From positions 1-15,722 of the forward strand of contig DHEX01000122.1 of the NCBI GenBank assembly GCA_002400085.1: a DNA stretch of 15,722 nucleotides, given 5' to 3'. The position numbers and the translations under genes were made by a program. The notes beneath the pieces are model-generated. The model saw nothing but the letters and a program-made list of their open reading frames with translations. It had not been told where the DNA came from and did not search any database. Of this stretch, positions 1 to 6,144 are shown in pieces; position 1 is the first letter of the stretch, and each line of letters starts with the position of its first letter. The DNA is from Clostridiaceae bacterium UBA4839 (GTDB lineage: Bacteria > Bacillota > Clostridia > Clostridiales > Caloramatoraceae).

Positions 1-30
1 GCATTACGCTCGAACCATTAATTATTTAAC

Positions 31-1305
31 TTATATAGCTGTAGTTTGAAATTTTGGCTTAATATTGCTCATAATGAATCCGCTTTTAGGTAATGTGGGC
101 ATTTTTGATAAACTATAACTTAAATCCTGAGCAGGAACTTCATACTCCATATTGTTCACAAGAAAATTTAGACTTACCTTCATAATTTCCACGGTAATAT
201 CTTCACCGGGGCAGCGGTGTCCTTTGGCAGCATCGCCTCCACCTTGGGGAATAAGATCAAATAAGTTGCTTTTTCGTTCCTTAAAACGTTCTGGCCTGAA
301 TTCATAAGGGTTTTCCCATATTTGAGAATCATGATTAGTACCATAAACATCAAGCAGTACGAGCATTCCTTCCTTAAACTTACATTGGTTCCATACAAAA
401 TCTTTTCTTACTCTTGCACCTAAATAAGGTACAAATGGATAGTAGCGCCTAACTTCTTGTACAAACATATCAAGTTCATCGCTGTCCCCTGATAGCATTT
501 TTTCTTTACATTTTGGATGCTCATTTAGTGCTAAAGCTGTAAATGTAATAAAAAATGAAACAGCAATAATAGGTCGTATTACATTAATGAGTTCCACAGC
601 AGCCGTTTGAGTATCCAGCTGTCTGCCATCTATCTCCCTGTGAAATGCCATAGCATAAAGCGCCGAGTCCTCCTCTACTTTTAGCTTACCATCACGAACA
701 TCCTTTATAACATCGCTTATCCATTCTTCAACCCTTTTTCTGGCTTTTCTCCCTTTAAAGTGTCGCGGTCCAACTGCCCCAAAAGCATCAACCATTGCAC
801 TAAAGTCCTCTGCCCAATCTTTTACTTCAAATTCTGACAAAGGGACTCCGGCAAATTGGCATGCTGCCCGACATAAAATATTCCTTGCTTCATTAAAAAG
901 TATGATCTCCTTAGCGCTTTCCCATTTACTGATAGAAGCTTGCCATCCTTCCATTACAAGTTCTGAAAGACGTTTTTGATGAGCTGGAGTCATAAGTGAC
1001 ATAAAAAGAAGCTTCCGATTAGCATGTGCCTCACCATCCATAGTATGAATTGCATTTATTCCAAACAGTGTTTTTTGCACCCATTTAGGTATGGCACCAT
1101 TTCGCTTAAAATACTGCTCATCATAAAATATCTTTGCTGCTTCTTCTCCGCTTATGCAAATTACCTTTTGTCCAAGCAAACAGGTCTCAAATAAATTAGA
1201 CTGATACTTATCAACCCTTTTTTTAATAAATATATATCCATCCTGGGACAAAGATAGTGTGTTATCTATACCCTTATCATGGGGAATTGCTGCAGTTATT
1301 GCCAT
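31..1305 (-). CDS. CYP152-family fatty-acid P450 peroxygenase
   Basis: A complete 424-residue cytosolic P450 of the CYP152 (P450 BS-beta / SP-alpha / OleT) family. These enzymes use H2O2 to hydroxylate or decarboxylate free fatty acids. Visible family marks are a long N-terminal part without a membrane anchor; LFGINAIHTMDG around residues 80-91; the Arg244-Pro245 pair in the I-helix region (NVIRPIIAVS), which binds the substrate carboxylate in place of the usual acid-alcohol pair; QEVRRYYPFVP (283-293), the ExxR of the K helix; EFRPERF (335-341); and the heme loop around GHRCPGED with Cys365 as thiolate ligand. The length fits the family (about 415-430). The ATG has a strong GGAGAGG site about 7 nt upstream. 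His87 aligns with His85 of OleT, a position that is Gln in BS-beta, so some alkene-forming activity is possible. That is inferred from motif alignment. No redox partner is adjacent, consistent with peroxide use. Confidence 0.93.
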   Translation of the reverse strand: MAITAAIPHDKGIDNTLSLSQDGYIFIKKRVDKYQSNLFETCLLGQKVICISGEEAAKIFYDEQYFKRNGAIPKWVQKTLFGINAIHTMDGEAHANRKLLFMSLMTPAHQKRLSELVMEGWQASISKWESAKEIILFNEARNILCRAACQFAGVPLSEFEVKDWAEDFSAMVDAFGAVGPRHFKGRKARKRVEEWISDVIKDVRDGKLKVEEDSALYAMAFHREIDGRQLDTQTAAVELINVIRPIIAVSFFITFTALALNEHPKCKEKMLSGDSDELDMFVQEVRRYYPFVPYLGARVRKDFVWNQCKFKEGMLVLLDVYGTNHDSQIWENPYEFRPERFKERKSNLFDLIPQGGGDAAKGHRCPGEDITVEIMKVSLNFLVNNMEYEVPAQDLSYSLSKMPTLPKSGFIMSNIKPKFQTTAI

Positions 1306-1381
1306 AATATCCTCTCCTTCCTATGAATCAAACACTATAATATTTATTTATTATTTTATTTTTCCCAGCTGTGCTATAGAA

Positions 1382-1400
1382 TTATTCATAGTATGAATAA
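1382..1400. promoter_or_regulatory. 19-bp perfect palindrome upstream of the P450
   Basis: TTATTCATAGTATGAATAA has two perfect 9-bp arms around a central G, 77-95 nt upstream of the P450 start codon. The size and symmetry are typical of an operator for a dimeric regulator. No regulator gene is adjacent and I found no convincing -35/-10 pair for the P450, so the assignment is inference. Confidence 0.45.
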
Positions 1401-1489
1401 GTGAAAGATTCCTTATCCGTTGTGGTTATAAACAGACCAGTTCTTCAAAAAAAGTAATTAGCAGTTAGCACCAGCAGCTTAGTTATATG

Positions 1490-1498
1490 TGGTATAAT
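1490..1498 (+). promoter_or_regulatory. Extended -10 promoter (TGNTATAAT) for the 239-aa gene
   Basis: TGGTATAAT gives a perfect TATAAT preceded by the TG of an extended -10 element. No good -35 lies 16-18 nt upstream, as is common for extended -10 promoters. The expected transcription start is near 1505, giving an untranslated leader of about 105 nt. The leader contains a small palindrome, AATGCG-C-CGCATT, at 1553-1565. Confidence 0.5.
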
Positions 1499-1609
1499 AT
1501 TCCTAAGTATCAGGTTAAATAAGAAAAATGTATCCTAAACCCAATTATAAAAAATGCGCCGCATTATTTTACTTTTAAAATTATAAATATGAATTAGGGG
1601 GGATTATTT

Positions 1610-2329
1610 ATGCCATTTAATGTATGCGATAAAAATGGAAATCACATAGGGTTTATAGCAGCTCAATACCCAGAATATTTTAATGTGTTCATGGTTGCAG
1701 TAACTGAACAAAAAATCGATGATGATCAAGTGGATATAAATGCTATAAAGAATAAATTAGCTGAAATATATGGATGCAAAAACATGATTGGTAAAATTAA
1801 TGATGAAAAGCTTCAAAGGGCAATTACAATGCTACTTGAGGGAAATTATTCATACTATAAAAATTTAAGCAGTACTGATTTTCTGAAATTTCTATCACTT
1901 AAGAGTTTGCGGGACATTGAGAAATTTATAAAATACGATAAAGAAAATATCAGCGGGTATGTACTTGTAGATATAGATAAATTACATTTTAAAAATGGCA
2001 CAGCAGTCATGGATGAAACCATAGATTATATTTCTGATACCAAACCAGATAAAGATGCTCCTATATATGCAAAAATAATAGATTATCCTATAATTACAAC
2101 AAATATAATGGGGATAGGCGAAGGATTAATTTTGGGAGCGGATTTTTCGGATTTCGGGGGCAGAAATCATACACATTGTACTTCTTTAAATTTACTGTCA
2201 GGAAATTTCACAACAAAAACAGAGCTGCCAGCGATTATATATGCTAAAAAAGATATGACTGTTAATTTATATATGAATAATAACAAAATAAGGAAGGTAT
2301 TTTGTGATGGCATTATATATGAGTTTTAG
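1610..2329 (+). CDS. Hypothetical protein, 239 aa, cytosolic
   Basis: I do not recognise this family. The ATG follows an AGGGGGG ribosome binding site by about 7 nt, and an extended -10 promoter lies about 110 nt upstream, so the gene looks real and expressed on its own. There is no signal peptide or membrane segment. Residues 1-115 look mixed alpha/beta with a helical, Lys-rich centre (about 40-112). Residues 116-239 look beta-rich. They include a Gly-rich stretch MGIGEGLILGADFSDFGG (167-184) followed directly by RNHTHC (185-190), whose two His and one Cys could bind a metal or form a catalytic site. It is convergent with rsgA and has no functionally related neighbour. Confidence 0.72.
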   Translation: MPFNVCDKNGNHIGFIAAQYPEYFNVFMVAVTEQKIDDDQVDINAIKNKLAEIYGCKNMIGKINDEKLQRAITMLLEGNYSYYKNLSSTDFLKFLSLKSLRDIEKFIKYDKENISGYVLVDIDKLHFKNGTAVMDETIDYISDTKPDKDAPIYAKIIDYPIITTNIMGIGEGLILGADFSDFGGRNHTHCTSLNLLSGNFTTKTELPAIIYAKKDMTVNLYMNNNKIRKVFCDGIIYEF

Positions 2330-2465
2330 TGTTTTTCAAAGGACTCCCCTCCTCTGAAGTATAGAAGCAAAAAAAATTGCGGAAGTTTTAATAATAACCT
2401 TACCCGCCAATGGTATAATCTTTCTATGTTAATTTGAGGTTTATCATACATAAATTTTACACCTT

Positions 2466-2501
2466 TTCCCGAGCCTTTTGGGCCCGGGAATCGTATTTTT
2501 T
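2466..2501 (+). terminator. GC-rich hairpin with T run, likely terminator of the 239-aa gene
   Basis: Arms TTCCCG (2466-2471) and CGGGAA (2485-2490) enclose an inner GCC/GGC pair, and six Ts follow at 2496-2501. In plus orientation this reads as an intrinsic terminator about 135 nt after the stop of the 239-aa gene. The stem is a conspicuous GC island in very AT-rich DNA. It lies just beyond the rsgA terminator, so the two convergent genes are separated by back-to-back terminators. Confidence 0.55.
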
Positions 2502-2503
2502 GC

Positions 2504-2550
2504 ATAAAAAAAGTGGACCATCGCACTTACTATTTAGTGCAACAGCCACT
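2504..2550 (-). terminator. Intrinsic terminator of rsgA
   Basis: In minus-strand reading, an outer stem (AGTGG/CCACT, 2546-2550 with 2512-2516) encloses an inner stem GCACT/AGTGC (2536-2540 with 2523-2527). It is followed directly by seven Ts (2512-2506). It starts only 6 nt after the rsgA stop codon, so it almost certainly ends that transcript. Confidence 0.7.
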
Positions 2551-2555
2551 ACATT

Positions 2556-3629
2556 TTACACCAGTTCTTCAAGACCTTTTTTACAATTATTTTTCTTCAC
2601 TTTAACCTTTTTAGAATCTCTCATTCTCTTGGTCTTTTCTTTTTTTGCCATAAATTCTGCTTCCTTTTTTAGCTTAATATAATTTTTATATCTATCTTCA
2701 GATATTATTCCATCCTGAATGGCTTTTTTCACCGCACAGCCTGGCTCAGCATTATGAGTACAATTTTTAAATTTACAATTAAGGGCTAACTCCTCTATAT
2801 CCTTAAATGAATTTTCTACTCCTTCACTTATATCCATAATATGAAGTTCCCTCATTCCGGGAGTGTCAATGACAACTCCTCCGTTTGGAATTAGTATAAG
2901 CTCCCTATAAGTTGTTGTATGCTTTCCTTTTTCATCGCCTTGCCTCACTTCTCCCACTTTAAGCCTTTCATCTCCAAGAAGTTTATTTATAAGAGTAGAC
3001 TTTCCCACACCAGAGGAACCAATGAAAGCTGCTGTTTTCCCCTTTGTAATATATTGCTTTAACTTATCTATCCCCTCATTGGTTAGACTGCTTACTGCCA
3101 AAACATCTACACCAATAGCTATGTCTAAAACTTCTGAGAGCTTTTCCTCAACATCCTCACATAAATCTGCCTTAGTAAGGACTACCACTGGCTTTGCTCC
3201 ACTTTCCCATGCAGTGCTTATATATCTTTCAAGTCTTCTCAAATTGAAATTGCTATTAAGAGACATGGTAATAAATGCAATATCAATATTCACAGCTATT
3301 ATTTGCTCATCATTTTTAACCCCAGCAACTTTTCTTGAAAATTTACTATATCTTTTCAATATCCCATGAATTATTGCATCTCCTTGTAAATCTTCATCCC
3401 TATCCACAGCTACCCAGTCTCCCACTGCAGGATAATCTTCTCTGCTGCAAGCATCGTACATTATTTTACCTGATACTTTAGCATTTATAATCCCACTTTC
3501 TGTAACTACCCTATAGCAGTTTTTCTGCTCACAAACCACTCTTCCTAAATATTTATCTTTATATAAACTTTCAAATTCCCTTGCCGTACTATCTTTTAAT
3601 CCTAATTCTTTTAAATTAAATTTACTCAA
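2556..3629 (-). CDS. rsgA: Ribosome small-subunit-dependent GTPase A (RsgA/YloQ)
   Basis: A circularly permuted GTPase that checks late 30S ribosome maturation in the cytosol and hydrolyses GTP when bound to the subunit. The motif order is the permuted one: G4 TKAD (152-155), then the P-loop GSSGVGKST (204-212), the switch segment GKHTTT (about 235-240) and G3 DTPGMREL (255-262). An N-terminal OB-fold precedes them, and a zinc knuckle with Cys285, Cys290, His292 and Cys298 follows. The C-terminus has a Lys/Arg-rich tail suited to RNA contact. The first in-frame ATG (3635) directly abuts the GGAGGA site with no spacer. The TTG two codons later has a 6-7 nt spacer, so I place the start at TTG 3629, giving 357 aa. 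The gene stands alone here, with a terminator immediately downstream. Confidence 0.95.
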   Translation of the reverse strand: MSKFNLKELGLKDSTAREFESLYKDKYLGRVVCEQKNCYRVVTESGIINAKVSGKIMYDACSREDYPAVGDWVAVDRDEDLQGDAIIHGILKRYSKFSRKVAGVKNDEQIIAVNIDIAFITMSLNSNFNLRRLERYISTAWESGAKPVVVLTKADLCEDVEEKLSEVLDIAIGVDVLAVSSLTNEGIDKLKQYITKGKTAAFIGSSGVGKSTLINKLLGDERLKVGEVRQGDEKGKHTTTYRELILIPNGGVVIDTPGMRELHIMDISEGVENSFKDIEELALNCKFKNCTHNAEPGCAVKKAIQDGIISEDRYKNYIKLKKEAEFMAKKEKTKRMRDSKKVKVKKNNCKKGLEELV

Positions 3630-3771
3630 TTCCATTCCTCCATATTAAAATATAGATCGCTTATTTTAAAAATAAAAATATATAATGAAAACGACCTATG
3701 AAATTAGTCCAGTTTAAGTATTGAAAATTTTTAATTTTAAACCAGACAAATTATTGTGTAATTTTGGGCAT

Positions 3772-3809
3772 AAAAATACCTTGAAGTTTCTTTTTAGCCA
3801 CTCCAAGGT
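3772..3809 (-). terminator. Intrinsic terminator of the small-ORF transcript
   Basis: In minus-strand reading, ACCTTGGAGT (3809-3800) pairs with ACTTCAAGGT (3787-3778) over 10 bp with one mismatch and a 12-nt loop. ATTTTTAT follows directly. It reads minus-ward, as needed to end the transcript starting near 4068, and it lies upstream of rsgA, so it also insulates rsgA. Confidence 0.6.
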
Positions 3810-3956
3810 TTATACACATCATTAATATGAAGAAAACATTAAATTCATCTATAATACATAAATATTGTCCTATTATGAATAATTAAATCCGCTATCATAC
3901 AATAATTTAACTTATATATATAGGTTTATATCACCATATTGTCTAACATTTAAAAT

Positions 3957-4031
3957 TTATAAAATATTAGTTCCCTCGGAGCAGCCCGTATTAAAATATT
4001 TTATTATAAATAATTCTTTTATCTTTATCAT
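3957..4031 (-). CDS. Candidate small peptide, 24 aa
   Basis: A 24-codon ORF with a perfect AAAGGAG ribosome binding site 9 nt before its ATG. It begins MIKIKELFII and ends NTGCSEGTNIL. The N-terminal half is Lys- and Ile/Leu/Phe-rich, which suits an amphipathic helix. The C-terminal half is small and polar with a single Cys at position 17. A promoter about 45 nt upstream and a terminator about 150 nt downstream make this a self-contained monocistronic unit of roughly 300 nt. I recognise no family; the charge and hydrophobicity layout would suit a secreted signal pro-peptide, a small regulatory peptide or a leader ORF on an RNA. The 3' part contains a near-palindromic AT stem (3909-3926). The product may not be the functional element; the RNA could be. 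Confidence 0.45.
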   Translation of the reverse strand: MIKIKELFIIKYFNTGCSEGTNIL

Positions 4032-4074
4032 AATACACCACTCCTTTCAAAAGTTATAAAAATAAGGTAATTTC

Positions 4075-4103
4075 ATTATACCATCAATATAGCGTAAAAA
4101 CAA
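4075..4103 (-). promoter_or_regulatory. Sigma-A promoter of the small-ORF unit
   Basis: In minus-strand reading, TTGTTT (4103-4098), a 17-nt spacer and a perfect TATAAT (4080-4075). The start site is expected near 4068, giving a leader of about 37 nt to the small ORF. A short inverted repeat, CTCTA-AGCA-TAGAG (4108-4121), lies directly upstream of the -35 and could be a regulator site. Confidence 0.62.
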
Positions 4104-4253
4104 TACACTCTAAGCATAGAGATTTAGCGCCAAATTCTAATTTTTCTCCTGCTCATTATTTGATATGCCTTTTAACTTTATAATTTATAGTAAATGTAAA
4201 TTTTCCTAAGTATTTCTTTAACCATTAAAGATGTATAACAATTATTTATTTTC

Positions 4254-4826
4254 TTATCGTTTTCCTTTTAATCTTTCATATCCTTCGTTACACAAGTTTC
4301 CCATATCTTGGCACAAAGTAATTATTTTATCTAGCGGATTATGCTCAGGGTCAAGTTCTTCTTTATAATTTTTACTTGACTCCCCATAAATGCCGAACAT
4401 TTTTGCTTTATCTAATATTTGATGTAAGATGTTTATATCTTCATTATCTAATGAATTGTTCGTCCTACTTACTTCTCCTAATGTCATAAAATAATTACTT
4501 ATCAAAGCAAATTTACCTTTTGAATAAACCTTTTTAATTCGAGCATCTGATTCAGATAGTTGTGAAATCATTTGTTCTACAGATACAAATCTATCAATAT
4601 TTTTAGCTATGCTTTGTTTCATATATTGACTATTTATTTCATTTTCTTTTCCCGCCTCAAATATTTCATCATTTAAATCTTTAAATATAAAAGATAAACT
4701 GTTGCAATAATTATAGAAAGCAAGCTGATTTGCGTTTTTATAATTCTTTTTAGTAGTATATAAATTATAACCTAAAACGGTACTTAATATAATTAAAATT
4801 AATATTAAACTCGTAGTTTTTTTCAT
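4254..4826 (-). CDS. Membrane-anchored helical protein of unknown function, 190 aa
   Basis: No family is recognised. Residues 1-5 are basic (MKKTT) and residues 6-20 form one hydrophobic helix (LILILIILSTVLG). There is no clear signal-peptidase or lipobox site, so it is probably a single N-terminal anchor with the rest outside the membrane. The remainder, about 165 residues, looks almost entirely helical and charged, with Cys41, Cys172 and Cys179. The start ATG has a very strong GAGGAGGGGG element about 12 nt upstream, slightly farther than ideal. The gene is divergent from the four-helix membrane protein at 5001, and a palindrome lies in the shared region. It could be a sensor or adaptor of the cell envelope, but nothing in the sequence assigns a job. 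Confidence 0.72.
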   Translation of the reverse strand: MKKTTSLILILIILSTVLGYNLYTTKKNYKNANQLAFYNYCNSLSFIFKDLNDEIFEAGKENEINSQYMKQSIAKNIDRFVSVEQMISQLSESDARIKKVYSKGKFALISNYFMTLGEVSRTNNSLDNEDINILHQILDKAKMFGIYGESSKNYKEELDPEHNPLDKIITLCQDMGNLCNEGYERLKGKR

Positions 4827-4866
4827 TTTAATAATCTACCCCCTCCTCAATATTTTCTATTAATAA

Positions 4867-4894
4867 TAATGATATCATTACAATAATCATTATA
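4867..4894 (-). promoter_or_regulatory. -10 element and 14-bp palindrome before the 190-aa gene
   Basis: TATAAT in minus reading (4894-4889) is followed within 8 nt by a perfect 14-bp palindrome, TAATGATATCATTA (4867-4880), which would cover the transcription start. A TTGTAT lies upstream, but with a 20-nt spacer, so the -35 is poor. This layout fits a repressor site shared by or adjacent to the divergent pair. Confidence 0.42.
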
Positions 4895-4970
4895 TTACAT
4901 ATTTAAGAGATTGCATACAAAACTACAAGTTATTTACAATAAATGCTTTAATATCTTCAACATCATATGT

Positions 4971-4976
4971 TATAAT
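4971..4976 (+). promoter_or_regulatory. -10 element for the four-helix membrane protein
   Basis: A perfect TATAAT lies 25 nt before the GTG start, so the leader would be very short (about 18 nt) and begin almost at the ribosome binding site. The -35 region (TTTAAT/TTAATA) is weak. Confidence 0.4.
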
Positions 4977-5000
4977 ATGTAAGTGGAGGGAGGTAAATAT

Positions 5001-5474
5001 GTGAAAATTAACCGATATACTTTTTGGTTACGTAGTTTAGCTATCTCATTATTTTCTTGCATATCTCTTAATTTCGCTTACTATTATGAATTTTTTGACC
5101 TACCTAATAATTATTTTAAAGATGTTGATAATACGGTTGCGTATCTTGGGGGCGGAATATTGGCAAGTATCCTATTAGCTTTAATTTACATATTTTTACA
5201 CATTATTTTTTTAATATTTTGCAAAACACGTTTAAAACATATAGATATATTTATACTTGATTTTTTAATTAACACTAAAGATAAACTATTTTTAAATTTA
5301 ATTAGAATATTGGGATATGGAGTTGCTTTATTTATCACAATTATTTATATTAATGATCTTTGTATTTGCAAAAAATTTTATATCTGGGGTTTTATATTTT
5401 TTTTATTGACTTTAATAGTCAGTATCATTTTTATTGATTGGAATGTATCAATTATAAGGGGGAAGAGTAATTAA
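5001..5474 (+). CDS. Four-helix integral membrane protein, 157 aa
   Basis: No family is recognised. Hydrophobic segments at about residues 10-28, 52-73, 98-118 and 125-146 predict four membrane helices; the loops are short and the termini Lys/Arg-rich. I start it at GTG 5001 because GGAGGGAGG lies 7 nt upstream. The in-frame GTG at 4983 overlaps that ribosome binding site and has none of its own. An out-of-frame ATG-TGA start-stop (4999-5004) overlaps the chosen start codon and could reduce initiation. The gene is divergent from the 190-aa anchored protein and is followed by a perfect AT-rich inverted repeat. Confidence 0.72.
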   Translation: MKINRYTFWLRSLAISLFSCISLNFAYYYEFFDLPNNYFKDVDNTVAYLGGGILASILLALIYIFLHIIFLIFCKTRLKHIDIFILDFLINTKDKLFLNLIRILGYGVALFITIIYINDLCICKKFYIWGFIFFLLTLIVSIIFIDWNVSIIRGKSN

Positions 5475-5482
5475 TCAGAATA

Positions 5483-5513
5483 TTTCTATAAAAAGTGAAA
5501 ATTTTTATAGAAA
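5483..5513. repeat. Perfect 12-bp inverted repeat after the membrane-protein gene
   Basis: TTTCTATAAAAA and its exact complement TTTTTATAGAAA flank a 7-nt loop, starting 9 nt after the stop codon at 5474. The stem is nearly all A/T. It may act as a weak, bidirectional terminator or as an mRNA 3'-end stabiliser. Confidence 0.45.
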
Positions 5514-5617
5514 ATACGTCCTTTGGCATTATTGAAACTATAAATTATAACTAGATACATATGTAAATAATAAAATAGAGATGCATAAATATAGATAGTG
5601 AAATGAGTTGATGGAAA

Positions 5618-6004
5618 GTGAAAAAGCCACTATTAGTTGCATTAATTTCTATTTTGGTTTTAGGAGTCATACTTATATTTAACTTGCCAAAAACATCTGA
5701 TAAGCCAAGCACTATTAAGGGCGCATATAAAAGTGATATAGATCCATTTATTACGATGTCATTTAATGAGTCAAACAACTGTAAGTTTTATTTTTATTAT
5801 ATAGATGATAATGGTAGCCAAAAACTGGATGGAGGAGAATACTATTATAAGGATAATAATGTTTTTGTAATAAACAGTGGCAAGCTCATTAATCGAGAAA
5901 TTAATTATAATTATAAAAATAATAGCTTTACAATCACTATTGATGGTGTAAAACATATATTTAAAAAGGCAAGTAATAGTCCAATTATAATATTGACTCC
6001 GTAA
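5618..6004 (+). CDS. Signal-anchored beta-rich protein of unknown function, 128 aa
   Basis: The N-terminus MKKPLLVALISILVLGVILIF (1-21) is a signal peptide or anchor without a lipobox Cys. The exported part (about 100 residues) alternates aromatic and polar residues in the manner of a small beta-barrel or sandwich: GAYKS (35-39), KFYFYYIDDNG (56-66), DGGEYYYKDNNVFVI (71-85), SFTITIDG (103-110). The layout resembles small lipocalin-like domains common in clostridial secreted proteins, but I cannot assign a family. The start GTG at 5618 is the only one that leaves a proper signal; its ribosome binding site (GATGGA) is weak. A repeat of the GGGACAGTTAAG family follows the gene. Confidence 0.66.
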   Translation: MKKPLLVALISILVLGVILIFNLPKTSDKPSTIKGAYKSDIDPFITMSFNESNNCKFYFYYIDDNGSQKLDGGEYYYKDNNVFVINSGKLINREINYNYKNNSFTITIDGVKHIFKKASNSPIIILTP

Positions 6005-6030
6005 TCGAGTATGATTCATCTAATATGTGA

Positions 6031-6042
6031 GGGACAGTTAAG
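6031..6042 (+). repeat. GGGACAGTTAAG short repeat
   Basis: An isolated copy of the 12-nt motif that recurs in clusters at 8589-8732 and, as a GATAAG variant, at 15578-15722. It lies between two genes, just before an inverted repeat (TTTGAAAT/ATTTCAAA, 6054-6075). Confidence 0.6.
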
Positions 6043-6091
6043 CGCTATTCTGCTTTGAAATTTTAATATTTCAAACGTTCATCCCGTTATT

Positions 6092-6120
6092 TTGAACTTT
6101 ATGAAAATATTATATATAAT
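6092..6120 (+). promoter_or_regulatory. Sigma-A promoter of the tandem esterase-like gene
   Basis: TTGAAC (6092-6097), a 17-nt spacer and a perfect TATAAT (6115-6120) put the transcription start near 6127, just before the AGGGGGTGAT ribosome binding site. An 8-bp inverted repeat, TTTGAAAT/ATTTCAAA (6054-6061 and 6068-6075), lies 17 nt upstream of the -35 and could bind a regulator. Confidence 0.68.
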
Positions 6121-6144
6121 ATCAATTATAGGGGGTGATATATT

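Noticed and set aside
2434..2682. Plus-strand open frame of 82 codons across the rsgA end
   Set aside because: It overlaps the rsgA C-terminal codons and two terminator hairpins. Its composition (Phe/Ser-rich) is that of an antisense shadow and there is no ribosome binding site.
3022..3369. Plus-strand 115-codon frame inside rsgA
   Set aside because: It is the antisense of conserved GTPase motifs and has no initiation signal.
3909..3926. Transposon end or replication origin suggested by the AT near-palindrome
   Set aside because: It is a single isolated AT-alternating stem with no DnaA-box cluster, target-site duplication or transposase nearby.
5771..6019. Minus-strand 82-codon hydrophobic frame opposite the 128-aa gene
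   Set aside because: It is the complement of the AT-rich signal-anchored protein gene, and its hydrophobicity is explained by the AT-rich codons. No ribosome binding site was seen.
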